A stretch of DNA of 33,196 bases from Alphaproteobacteria bacterium MarineAlpha2_Bin1 (GCA_002938125.1 PTLN01000007.1:1-33196), one strand, 5' to 3'. Counted from the first letter of the stretch, positions 10,901-19,192 are shown. A program made the numbers and translations. The notes: a model not told the origin generated them from the sequence alone.

Positions 10901-11054
10901 GCCAATTTGTAGTAATACTAATTATAGGTTGACGAACATCTGGAGACATTTGGATAGGTATTCTGTTTAATGAAACCCAGCCAAAAATAAGAACCATGAC
11001 CACAACAGAAATAACTGCAATAGGTTTCTCAATTGATAATTTTATGATATTCAC
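7917..11054 (-). CDS. RND efflux transporter permease (AcrB/AcrD/AcrF-like)
   Basis: 1045 aa; N-terminus MNIIKLSIEKPIAVISVVVMVLIFGWVSLNRIPIQMSPDVRQPIISITTNWPGAAPVEVEREI; TM4 AFAVGMVVDAAIVVLENIFRLR; TM10 GIVVNNAILLVHQ. Confidence 0.95.
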   Translation of the reverse strand: MNIIKLSIEKPIAVISVVVMVLIFGWVSLNRIPIQMSPDVRQPIISITTNWPGAAPVEVEREIIKVQEEVLGGLRGVERIQSSSRPNQGNIQLNFKVGSDMNQALLLVSNRLDLIREYPEDAQQPFLSTSGTEDNSIAWFSLQSINKENQRTSISNSEIVNDIIKEKLERIDGVSSLYARGVSERELRVTIDPYMLAKYSLTVSELINKIRQSNISITGGSVEEGKRRYVVRTEGDLTSIEQVENIILRTNNQNGTIGRVSLGDVANVDFLYKERRAYARRFGSPTLTMSLTGEAGSNVIETMAKIKYVVSELSESTLKKLNLKLIQLYDETDYIKSAINLVLQNIFIGGLFAIIILLVFLKSWRATLVISISIPVSVIGSFVAMAILGRSLNVISLAGIAFAVGMVVDAAIVVLENIFRLRQSGKNSLESAFNGASQVWPAIFVSSLTTVMVFIPILIMDLEAGQLFRDIAVAISVSVILSLIVSVTLIPALSKNLFIDGINKNKKIPILDYIAKEFVIFWVNFSLLVIRRKIVACFVIILLSLTAILLTLVLMPKLDYLPTGNRNFVFGFIQTPPGYNLETTNKLTLNVEEETKKYWLLGNNETINKKNPVISDFFVVALEGRAFMGGKSLDASKASELIPIMQSPANKEPGTRAFMFQPSLFGRSVGGGRSIDIDISGDSLEDIHEVARETFEKVLKVLPFSKGHKIRPKPSLELVAPEVRVIPDPVRLANNGISVNELGRSIDVFNDGFKVTEINLGSKRLDLTLSGQSLGKKSTQSIASIPVVNSSGRVVPVSSVADIFVTSGPTEIRRIEKIRTVTISITPSKDLPLQAAMDKIKNEVISPMKEMNLSDGIKFNLSGTADKLTKTWNELIIDLFLALLIVYLVMAVLFGSFIYPFIILFSVPVAAAGGLAGLTLLNIWVEQPLDMLTILGFVILVGIVVNNAILLVHQTLYNIRKLNMDSAYAISNATKNRIRPIFMSTLTSVFGMLPLVLFPGSGSELYRGLGSVVVGGLSLSALLTMAIIPPMLSITVDYLEQKNAT

Positions 11055-11063
11055 TTTAATAAC

Positions 11064-12611
11064 CTAATTGGTATTAAGAACTTTTACATTCTGATTATCT
11101 CTTAAAGACTCGTTTCCTCTAATTACTACTAAATCTCCCTCTTTTAAGCCTTCTCTAACAATAAATCTATTGTCATTTGAGCCCATTAAGGAAATAACTT
11201 TTTCCTTAACCTTTCCTTGAGAAACAACAAACACATATGATTTGTTGTCTTTAGAAATAACTCCATCCTTATGGACAGTAATGCCAATTTCTTTGCTGTA
11301 AACTGGCATATTAATATTAACACTTTTATTAAGGCTTAGATTATCATCTAAATTCTTTCTTTGAATTGAAAACCTAACTTCTGCTGTTCTCGTTAATTGA
11401 TTTTCTTCAGGCAGAATTGCCCTTACAAACGCATGAAATCTGTTGGAATTATCAAAACTTATTGAGACCTTTTTACCAATTTTAAGTGATGATAAAATCT
11501 TTGTTGGAACTTGTGCAGAAATCTCTAAATTTGACATATCTAAAAGAGTTAAAGCAGTCATACCAGTTGATATATAAGACCCAATACCTGTATTTATTTT
11601 AATTACCATACCACTGAAAGGTGAAGTAATAATTGTATTCTTTAAATTCAAATTAGCTCTATTAAGTTCTTCAACCGCTTGCTCTAATAATGACTCTCTT
11701 TCATTAACTACTGATTTTTTAATAATTATATCTTGTGTAATATTATCAAATTTTTTCTTTGAAAAAGCAGAAGAGTTTTTCAAACCTTCTATTCTTTTCT
11801 GATCAAGCAAAACTTTTTCTAACTCTGCCTGAGCTATTTTTACTTGAGATTGCCTTTGTCTTACAATCGCAAATCTTTTTTGTGCCTCTAACTCAAATTG
11901 GTCCTGTTGTATTTTTATTAAAAAGTCACCTTTTTTAACTTTATCTCCTACCTTTACCATCACCTCAGTAATTGTTCCAGAAACTTTAGATGAAATAGGA
12001 CCATTCGCATTGCCAACCAGCCTGCCAATTATAGAAACGGTTTGACTCAATTTACTTAACTCTACTTTATCAGTAAATACAGCACTTTTATTAGCAGTAA
12101 AGAAAGTATTTAGCTCTTTCGGATCAATTATATTATCAGAATTTGTATCAATTGATGAAAACCTATTAGCAATAAAACCTGAAGCTTCTTTACGTTCAAT
12201 CAAATTGTTATTATTTTTATCTAAAAATTTTATTCTTGATGGAAGAATTTTTGGATTACTATTCTCATTTTCCGTGACATCAGATTGAGAGCCAAATTTT
12301 TTTTTAAAAAAATTTGAGATCTCACTTCCGTCAAGCATCTCATTATTATCGTTATCAATTGCCTCAAAATCGGTTTTTAGAGGTCCTATAGCTTCGTTTT
12401 TGTCAATAAATCCATTTTTATTAATGTCTAATTTTTTTGCTCTCTCAGATAGATCCGTGGCTACAGCAGCAGATAAACTAAATATTAATGTTATTAGGAT
12501 TATAAATAAAAAGCTCATTAAATATTTATCAATAACCCCGTACATTATTCCTCTTGAAAAAAATTTGTATATAATTAAATCTATATATATCTGAGATCTA
12601 TGTAAACTCAA
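11064..12611 (-). CDS. RND efflux periplasmic adaptor (membrane-fusion protein) with an N-terminal region of four EF-hand-like loops; likely start is Met at 12518 or nearby, not 12611
   Basis: Signal-like MSFLFIILITLIFSLSAAVA, then DINKNGFIDKNE, DNDNNEMLDGSE, DKNNNNLIERKE, DTNSDNIIDPKE; then lipoyl/HlyD region SSKVSGTITEVMVKVGDKVKKGDFLIKIQQDQFELEAQ. 9 nt before the RND permease. Confidence 0.9.
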   Translation of the reverse strand: MSLHRSQIYIDLIIYKFFSRGIMYGVIDKYLMSFLFIILITLIFSLSAAVATDLSERAKKLDINKNGFIDKNEAIGPLKTDFEAIDNDNNEMLDGSEISNFFKKKFGSQSDVTENENSNPKILPSRIKFLDKNNNNLIERKEASGFIANRFSSIDTNSDNIIDPKELNTFFTANKSAVFTDKVELSKLSQTVSIIGRLVGNANGPISSKVSGTITEVMVKVGDKVKKGDFLIKIQQDQFELEAQKRFAIVRQRQSQVKIAQAELEKVLLDQKRIEGLKNSSAFSKKKFDNITQDIIIKKSVVNERESLLEQAVEELNRANLNLKNTIITSPFSGMVIKINTGIGSYISTGMTALTLLDMSNLEISAQVPTKILSSLKIGKKVSISFDNSNRFHAFVRAILPEENQLTRTAEVRFSIQRKNLDDNLSLNKSVNINMPVYSKEIGITVHKDGVISKDNKSYVFVVSQGKVKEKVISLMGSNDNRFIVREGLKEGDLVVIRGNESLRDNQNVKVLNTN

Positions 12612-12629
12612 TTATTTAAAAGGTATATT

Positions 12630-13157
12630 ATGAAACTTGGTTTTATTACACTTTTTACTAGCTTTTTTATTTTTTCATTCACCTCAACCATTGGAGCAGA
12701 ACCTATAGATACACATACAGATAAATTCAGACTTGAGACCTATTTTTTGGGAAAAACCAAGGCTTGGGGTATAATTGAAAATAGGTTTGGCAAAAATAAA
12801 TTTACACACTTTGAAGTTGATATTACAGGTTCTTGGGACGGAAAAATTCTCACTCTTGAAGAAGATTTCCTCTACTCATCAGGAAGGACAGATCGTCGTG
12901 TTTGGAAAATTAGTAAGACTGGTGAAAATACCTATTCTGGAACCGCAGATGATGTAATAGGTGTGGCTAACGGAGAAATATTAGGCAATAGATTTAGTTG
13001 GAAATATTATATGAAACTTCCCATTGGTAAAAGTGTAATAAAAGTTAAATTAGATGATAAAATGTGGCTTCAAAAAAATGGCGTACTTATAAATAATGCA
13101 AAAATCAAAAAATTTGGTTTAAAATTTGCTGATCTAACTATTTTCTTTATAAAGTAA
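12630..13157 (+). CDS. DUF3833 family protein
   Basis: LETYFLGKTKAWGIIENRFGKNKFTHFEVDITGSWDGKILTLEEDFLYSSGRTDRRVWKI resembles DUF3833; signal peptide present. Confidence 0.82.
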   Translation: MKLGFITLFTSFFIFSFTSTIGAEPIDTHTDKFRLETYFLGKTKAWGIIENRFGKNKFTHFEVDITGSWDGKILTLEEDFLYSSGRTDRRVWKISKTGENTYSGTADDVIGVANGEILGNRFSWKYYMKLPIGKSVIKVKLDDKMWLQKNGVLINNAKIKKFGLKFADLTIFFIK

Positions 13158-13170
13158 TTTTAAAGTCGAT

Positions 13171-13605
13171 CTATATCGAAAGTTTCTTAATTAAATATCT
13201 AATTAAATATTTAATTATCGGTATTTTAGCAAAAATTTGGGAAGCAGAGTCCCAATAGTCTACATGCGAAGTAACTAGACCATCTTCATTAAATTTAATT
13301 TCGCTTATCCCTTCAATTTCTACAAATTTACCACTAGAAAAATTCCACTTCATGTACGCTGTATTATTAATTGTACAAATATCACTTATAAAAAATTTGG
13401 GATTAGACGCTTGCTTATACATATGTTGAAAAACTTTTTTAAACTTATCTAAACCAGTAAAAGAGTTAAAAGGATCTCTAAAAAACATATCTTTTGCGCA
13501 CAGTATATTTAAACTTTCAATTTTATCCTCTGTAATATTTTCAAAGAATTCTCCATATATTTTTGCATAGCTTCCAACATTTATCTTTGGATTACTTGTG
13601 ACCAA
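13171..13605 (-). CDS. NTF2-like/SnoaL-like small protein
   Basis: Size and pattern (YAKIYGEFFENITEDKIESLNILCAKDMFFRDPFNSFTGLDKFKKVFQHMY...DYWDSA) fit the nuclear transport factor 2-like fold. Confidence 0.75.
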   Translation of the reverse strand: MVTSNPKINVGSYAKIYGEFFENITEDKIESLNILCAKDMFFRDPFNSFTGLDKFKKVFQHMYKQASNPKFFISDICTINNTAYMKWNFSSGKFVEIEGISEIKFNEDGLVTSHVDYWDSASQIFAKIPIIKYLIRYLIKKLSI

Positions 13606-13609
13606 TGTT

Positions 13610-14257
13610 CTACCTCATAAAATAATCTATTTCATTTCCTCTTGCAACGAATGCAATCTTTACTAATGAATTGTTATGATACCATAAAGATAGATTTAAA
13701 TCATTAGAGATATCATATCTTTCAGCTGATATTTTCTTACCATGAAAGCTCTCTATATTTTCAACCCCATTGTAGCTAATATTTAAATTAAGAGGGATGC
13801 CTCTTTGAGTATCTAACCAATTTTTATTTTTTATGCTCAAATAATTCCAATAACTAGTTGGGACAATCTCTAAAGGTAGAACTTTAGTTCCATCCTGCGT
13901 ATTTATGATAAAACCTTCTTTAGTTGATTTGCCATTTATAAAAAAATTTTTCCCATTATCATATGTTGTAGTATTAATCTGGAATAATTTTCCATTTCTC
14001 CATGTCTCTTTATTTTCATGTTTATATGAAAAAAGTTTTACAAAACCTAGTTTTACTTCTAGCTCAATATTAATACTTACAATAAGATCCTCATTATCCT
14101 GTTTTTTAAACACTATTTTATGGAAACCAAATTCTTTTCCATTTCTAGTAACAAGGAAATTAATATTTTCTGGCAGCTCAGCACTTTTACTGGTCAATGG
14201 GAATATCAAAAAAATTAAAAAAATTTTAAATAAGAATTTATACTTAATGAGTTGCAT
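13610..14257 (-). CDS. Secreted DUF6134-like protein
   Basis: Signal peptide; NINFLVTRNGKEFGFHKIVFKK...ETWRNGKLFQINTTTYDNGK...VPTSYWNY resembles DUF6134/DUF3108-type proteins. Confidence 0.62.
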   Translation of the reverse strand: MQLIKYKFLFKIFLIFLIFPLTSKSAELPENINFLVTRNGKEFGFHKIVFKKQDNEDLIVSINIELEVKLGFVKLFSYKHENKETWRNGKLFQINTTTYDNGKNFFINGKSTKEGFIINTQDGTKVLPLEIVPTSYWNYLSIKNKNWLDTQRGIPLNLNISYNGVENIESFHGKKISAERYDISNDLNLSLWYHNNSLVKIAFVARGNEIDYFMR

Positions 14258-14268
14258 ATTAATTTTAA

Positions 14269-15465
14269 CTAATTATTTTCCATTATAATTTGGCGCACGT
14301 CTATACCTTCTCCTCTAAACGAACCCTCACAACTGGCAAGATAAAAACTCCATAACCTTTTAAACCTGGCATCAAACCCTAAGTTTTTTATCTTTGGCCA
14401 TGCGTTATGAAAACTATTTCTCCATATTGCTAGTGTGCTAGCATAATCTTTACCAAAACCTTTATCACTTATAATATTCATGCCTACTTCATTACAGTTG
14501 TCTTTTATGCTTCTTTGGCAAGGCAGCATACCACCTGGAAAAATATATTTTTGAATAAAATCAGGTTGCTTTCTATATATCTCAAATTTTTCATCCTTTA
14601 CAGTTATTGCTTGAAGCGCAAACCGCCCTCCTTTTTTTAAATTTTGAGAAATTGATTGAAAATACTTTGGCCAGTAATTCTCCCCAACAGCTTCTATCAT
14701 CTCAATAGAAGCAATGTGATCAAATTTTGAAGAAAAATCCCTGTAATCGCATAATTTAATATTAATTTTTTCTTGTAATCCAAGTTTTCCTACTAATTGA
14801 TTAGCATAATTATATTGTTCATTTGAAATAGTTAAACCTGTGACTTTAAAACCTTCTTTTGCAGCAAATATAGCAAACCCCCCCCATCCACAGCCAACTT
14901 CTAATATATGCTCACCTTCTTTAACTTGCAGAGAGGTTAATATTCTAGAGTATTTTTTCCCCTGGGCATCTTCAAGATTCTGGGAATTTTTAATTTCAAT
15001 AGCAGATGAGTAAGTCATACTATTATCAAGCCAATATGAATAGAATTCATTTCCAAGATCATAATGGAAAGCAATATTCTTTTTGCTGCCCAGTCGAGTA
15101 TTATGATTTATGAGGTGTCTTAACCAATTATATTTCCTTAACAGCAGTTGACCCTGATTTTCACTATGAATAGAATTTTTTGTAACCAATTCAATAAAGG
15201 TTGGTAAATTAGATGAGTCCCACTCACCAGCTAAGTACCCTTCTGCAAAGCCAATACTTCCGTTAAAAAAAAGCCGAAAAATAGGTCTCCAGGTATGTAA
15301 AGAAATATTAGCATCCGGCCCTGACATTTCTCCATGTATTTTACCTTCAAACCCGTTAGGAAGCCTGAATGATAATGATCCCAATTTAAACTGGCTGGCT
15401 ATTTTTTTTACTATAGGCCTAATAAAAATTGGCACTTTTTTATAATTATGGTCTAAATTCATCAT
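14269..15465 (-). CDS. Cyclopropane-fatty-acyl-phospholipid synthase-like SAM-dependent methyltransferase
   Basis: HYDLGNEFYSYWLDNSMTYSSAIE, GEHILEVGCGWGGFAIFAAKE, IASIEMIEAVGENYWPKYF, KYIFPGGMLPC: CFA synthase family. Confidence 0.93.
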   Translation of the reverse strand: MMNLDHNYKKVPIFIRPIVKKIASQFKLGSLSFRLPNGFEGKIHGEMSGPDANISLHTWRPIFRLFFNGSIGFAEGYLAGEWDSSNLPTFIELVTKNSIHSENQGQLLLRKYNWLRHLINHNTRLGSKKNIAFHYDLGNEFYSYWLDNSMTYSSAIEIKNSQNLEDAQGKKYSRILTSLQVKEGEHILEVGCGWGGFAIFAAKEGFKVTGLTISNEQYNYANQLVGKLGLQEKINIKLCDYRDFSSKFDHIASIEMIEAVGENYWPKYFQSISQNLKKGGRFALQAITVKDEKFEIYRKQPDFIQKYIFPGGMLPCQRSIKDNCNEVGMNIISDKGFGKDYASTLAIWRNSFHNAWPKIKNLGFDARFKRLWSFYLASCEGSFRGEGIDVRQIIMENN

Positions 15466-15517
15466 AGATAAAATTAATAAATTAGGTATGAAAAAACAAC
15501 GTAAAACTATAATACTT

Positions 15518-16363
15518 TTATTTATTTTTTGGCAAAAAAACCTTGAATATACTTAAGAACAACGAGATAGAAATTGCAACCGTTTTATTTTTTATCTTAG
15601 GTATCTCAGGGGAAACTGGGATACCCTTCAAAAATAATCTAAATGCCTCATAGTGTATTGCAAAAATAACTTTAATTGTCATTAAAGGATATAAAAATAT
15701 ACAAATTATCAAATTAATAACTGAAAATTTTTTTCTCTTACCTTCAAAATAAGCCGATAAGATTTTCTCTTCTTTTTCTAGTTCGTCAATACGAATAAAA
15801 AATTTTTCTTCTGGAATTATTATTTTAAAATCATATTTATGATCAATTGGATTAAATGGGGAAACTATCATTTTTTTCATACATGAGTGACTAAGAATAT
15901 TTGATTTTGAATTAACTTTAATTAAATAACAATGCTGATCACCAAAAGTATTTTTTACTTCATAAACTATGACCCTGAGAGAATTATTTTTATTAAAATA
16001 AAAATAAATTGTTATTGGGTTAAAGACATAACCAAATACTCTCGGAAAACAACTTACATATACTTTTCCATCAAAAGAAATACCATTTTGTTTTAATAAA
16101 TCAACAAACCAATTAAATGTAGAGGATCCATCTCTTAGGCCATGGTCAATATCATAAAAACTAAATATGGAGGGTCTATTATAATTAAATAAAAGATTAT
16201 ATTTTTTAATATTTTCAAAATATTTTAAATTAGCGTGAATAAAAAAAGCTTTATACAGGAATCTATGAATTTTTGGTTTTTTTCTTATATGTGTAATTGA
16301 TCCCAAATATAAGTTGAACTCAGATTCTAATTCTTTACTTCTAAATAAAGTCACTCTAATCAT
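15518..16363 (-). CDS. DUF1365 family protein (ORF track starts at 16387; ATG at 16363 preferred)
   Basis: LYLGSITHIRKKPKIHRFLYKAFF...CFPRVFGYVFNPITIYFYFNKNNSLRVIVYEVKNTFGDQHCY is typical DUF1365. Confidence 0.88.
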   Translation of the reverse strand: MIRVTLFRSKELESEFNLYLGSITHIRKKPKIHRFLYKAFFIHANLKYFENIKKYNLLFNYNRPSIFSFYDIDHGLRDGSSTFNWFVDLLKQNGISFDGKVYVSCFPRVFGYVFNPITIYFYFNKNNSLRVIVYEVKNTFGDQHCYLIKVNSKSNILSHSCMKKMIVSPFNPIDHKYDFKIIIPEEKFFIRIDELEKEEKILSAYFEGKRKKFSVINLIICIFLYPLMTIKVIFAIHYEAFRLFLKGIPVSPEIPKIKNKTVAISISLFLSIFKVFLPKNK

Positions 16364-17642
16364 CTTTCCATGGCACATGGCATCCAAATTTTTTTGCTAT
16401 TTTAATCCCAGAGGTAAGGCCATCTTCATGGAAACCAAAACCATTCCACGCTCCAGAATACCAGGTATTTTTTTTCCCTTGCATTCTATCAATTTGAGAC
16501 TGGTATTGAACCGTTTTTAAATCATATATTGGATGAAGATATTTAAATTCTTTATATACTTTTTCAGCTGATGGGGGTTTTGGGGGGTTAAGTGAAAGAA
16601 AAAAATTATTTTTACTTTCAATCTTTTGCAAAAGATTTAACCAATATGTAACAAATACTTTAGAATTTGTATTTTGATTTTCATTTGAAAAATAATTCCA
16701 ACTCGACCAAGCATTTTTTCTTCTTGGCATTAAATCAGCATCACTATGAACAAAACAAATATTCTCTTCGACATCAAATTTTTTTAAAATTTCTGTTTCC
16801 TCTAGTGAAGGATCTCTCAAAATTTTTAATATATTTTGTGGATGAATCGCAAAAATAACGTGGTCAAAATCTAAATTTTGTTTTTCTAACATAATTTTTA
16901 TAGTATTATCGTCTCTTGAAACACTAGATATATTTGAGTTCAAAATTATTTCACCACCAAAATCATCCAACAGTTTTTTTATATATAATTTGCTTCCGCC
17001 CTTAATTGTTCTCCATTTAGGGCGGTTTAAAAAGCTTAACAAACCATGGCTATTATAAAAATGAACAAATGACTCTGCATTAAAATTCATTACTCTTTTT
17101 ATTGGCTGTGACCAAATAGCTGATGCCATTGGAAATAAATGGTCGTAGCAATAGTATTTTGAAAATTTACCTAACTCCAAAAAATTTATGAGATTAATAT
17201 CCTTTCTGTTTGATTTAAAATTATATTTTTTTGCAAATTTATAAAACTTAGGGATATCAAAAAGCATTCTTAAAAATCTTTTCTTAGCAAGATTTGAAGG
17301 TTGTATGAAAGGGCCTAATGGCAGAGTGCTTGCGTATTCAAACGCCCCTTCACTTGCTGAAACAGAAAATGACATATTACTTTTTTGAGTAGGAACATTA
17401 AAATGATTCAATAGATTAACAAAATTTGGGTAATTAAAATTATTAAAAACAATAAAACCAACATCTAAATCATAACTTGTTGACTCATGATTTATTGTTA
17501 TTGTATTTGCATGCCCACCTATATAGTTATTACGCTCAAATAAAGTAACCGTATTATTTTGAGATAAAAGCCAAGCTAGCGAGATCCCTGATACACCAGA
17601 ACCTATTACAGCTATCTTATTTTTTTTGTTTTTTATGATCAA
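16356..17642 (-). CDS. FAD-dependent NAD(P)-binding protein, amine-oxidase-like
   Basis: N-terminal KIAVIGSGVSGISLAWLLSQNNTVTLFERNNYIGGHANT (Rossmann dinucleotide-binding motif); C-terminal TWYSGAWNGFGFHEDGLTSGI; family commonly found beside DUF1365 and CFA synthase. Confidence 0.9.
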   Translation of the reverse strand: MIIKNKKNKIAVIGSGVSGISLAWLLSQNNTVTLFERNNYIGGHANTITINHESTSYDLDVGFIVFNNFNYPNFVNLLNHFNVPTQKSNMSFSVSASEGAFEYASTLPLGPFIQPSNLAKKRFLRMLFDIPKFYKFAKKYNFKSNRKDINLINFLELGKFSKYYCYDHLFPMASAIWSQPIKRVMNFNAESFVHFYNSHGLLSFLNRPKWRTIKGGSKLYIKKLLDDFGGEIILNSNISSVSRDDNTIKIMLEKQNLDFDHVIFAIHPQNILKILRDPSLEETEILKKFDVEENICFVHSDADLMPRRKNAWSSWNYFSNENQNTNSKVFVTYWLNLLQKIESKNNFFLSLNPPKPPSAEKVYKEFKYLHPIYDLKTVQYQSQIDRMQGKKNTWYSGAWNGFGFHEDGLTSGIKIAKKFGCHVPWKDD

Positions 17643-17684
17643 TTTATTAATTTTTTATAAAATTATTTAATTCTATTGTAATTA

Positions 17685-18074
17685 TTATTTTATATCTAAA
17701 CCTCTTTCAATTGATTCTGTAAAAAAATTTCTAGCATTAATCAATTTTGAGAAAGACTTAATCACATCAAATGGATTTGCAGGACCACAGGAAAATATAT
17801 CTACACCTAGATAATTATATTCAGGATAACTATGAAAAGCTGCGTGAGATTCAGTTAATACAAAAAAACCAGTTACACCAGAATTTATTCCAGGAAATTT
17901 TAGAACTTTCTCATCGAGAATTGTAAATGCGTTTTTTTCTAGGGAAACCCTTAGGTTATCCATCAAAAATATTGGATCTTTTAATTTTTCCTCCTCAACA
18001 CCTTTAATGTCAGCTACGCAATGAATGCCGATGGCATTTTTATTAGGTTTGTTTAGTTCTATAATTTCAACCAT
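17685..18074 (-). CDS. speD: S-adenosylmethionine decarboxylase proenzyme
   Basis: 129 aa; HCVADIKG and LTESHAAFHSYPEYNYLGVDIFSCG, the pyruvoyl processing-site region of bacterial AdoMetDC. Confidence 0.9.
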   Translation of the reverse strand: MVEIIELNKPNKNAIGIHCVADIKGVEEEKLKDPIFLMDNLRVSLEKNAFTILDEKVLKFPGINSGVTGFFVLTESHAAFHSYPEYNYLGVDIFSCGPANPFDVIKSFSKLINARNFFTESIERGLDIK

Positions 18075-18355
18075 ATTGAAAATATACCTTATGAAAAAAT
18101 TCTAAAATATAAAAAAAAAAACTATCAACAAATTTAGACAAGATTCAACTATTTTTTGAGTTTATTGCAAATTTACCTATAATATTACAATAAATCCCTT
18201 TTTACTCTAATATTAGAGGAGGAAAATAAGAGATAAAATATTTGGGTTTCAGAAAAAATAAAATTTAGCTATGATATGCCTTATAAATCAGTTTCACCAA
18301 CAAATATATTAGCGTACTTAAGGGTGAACAGTTAAAAAAATGAGTATTATTAATT

Positions 18356-19189
18356 ATGAGAACCTATAGAGCGTTTACTAAAATAGATGAAGGCCAAGCC
18401 CACTACCGTTATATAAAGAATAATGACGATGAGAAAAAATTACCGATAATTATTTTGCATATGTCACCAGTCGCTAGTGGATTTGTAGTGCCTCTAATGG
18501 AAAATTTAAAATTAAATAGAGATATTTTTGCTCCAGACACATTAGGGAATGGTGACTCGTCTCCCCTTAAAATAAAAAAACCTGAAATCATAGATTTTGC
18601 AGAGGGTCTAACCAGAGTTTTAGACTCCATAGGAATAAAAAGAGCTCACTTTTATGGTGTTAGAACAGGAGCAATGATAGCTTCTGAAGTTGCTATTAAT
18701 TTTCCTGAAAGAGTAGAGTCTTTAATGATAGATGAATTAGTTCCTGCAAGGTCTTCTGCTGAAAATCCAAGCATTGGAGAGCCTTGCCCAGAAGTAAATG
18801 TATTTGGATCTCAATTAACCTGGGCATGGCACGTAATGAGAGACCATTTTATATATCATCCTTGGTGGGATAGGTATGCACAAAATAGAATAACCCTAGA
18901 TCTTCCTTCTGCAGAACTTTTACATCAATACACAACAGAACTACTAAAAGCAATTAGGACTTTTCACTTTTCTTACAACGCAGCACAAAGGTGGAATAGA
19001 ATTGATAGGTTATCTCTTATTAGAATACCTACAGGAGTTTTCTATGAACCTGCACATGAGGCCTTTCCTGATACAAGACCAATAGCGAATGTTATTCCTG
19101 AGTCTGATTTATTAATACTACCAAAAAAAGATACTAGTCAGAAATCTAAAGCAAAATTAATTCAAAAATGGCTAACTAATTTAGAATAG
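18356..19189 (+). CDS. Alpha/beta-hydrolase-fold protein
   Basis: IILHMSPVASGFVVPLMENL...RDIFAPDTLGNGDSSPL...RAHFYGVRTGAMIASEVAINFPERVESLMID follows the alpha/beta hydrolase pattern. Confidence 0.85.
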   Translation: MRTYRAFTKIDEGQAHYRYIKNNDDEKKLPIIILHMSPVASGFVVPLMENLKLNRDIFAPDTLGNGDSSPLKIKKPEIIDFAEGLTRVLDSIGIKRAHFYGVRTGAMIASEVAINFPERVESLMIDELVPARSSAENPSIGEPCPEVNVFGSQLTWAWHVMRDHFIYHPWWDRYAQNRITLDLPSAELLHQYTTELLKAIRTFHFSYNAAQRWNRIDRLSLIRIPTGVFYEPAHEAFPDTRPIANVIPESDLLILPKKDTSQKSKAKLIQKWLTNLE

Positions 19190-19192
19190 TCA

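Noticed and set aside
12519-12611. N-terminal extension of the adaptor ORF (MSLHRSQIYIDLIIYKFFSRGI...)
   Set aside because: A signal-peptide-like start at the internal Met (12518) or MYGVIDKYL is more plausible than initiating at 12611.
13166-13179. Short palindrome TCGAT-CTAT-ATCGA between the convergent DUF3833 and NTF2-like genes, considered as a terminator
   Set aside because: Only a 5-bp stem, no clear U-tract, and it overlaps the end of the NTF2-like CDS.
13905-14288. 127-aa plus-strand ORF antisense to the DUF6134-like gene
   Set aside because: Antisense shadow; composition is low complexity and no family resemblance.
18075-18200. Possible SAM riboswitch upstream of speD
   Set aside because: The reverse-strand leader is AT-rich and I could not match any SAM-riboswitch conserved core by eye.
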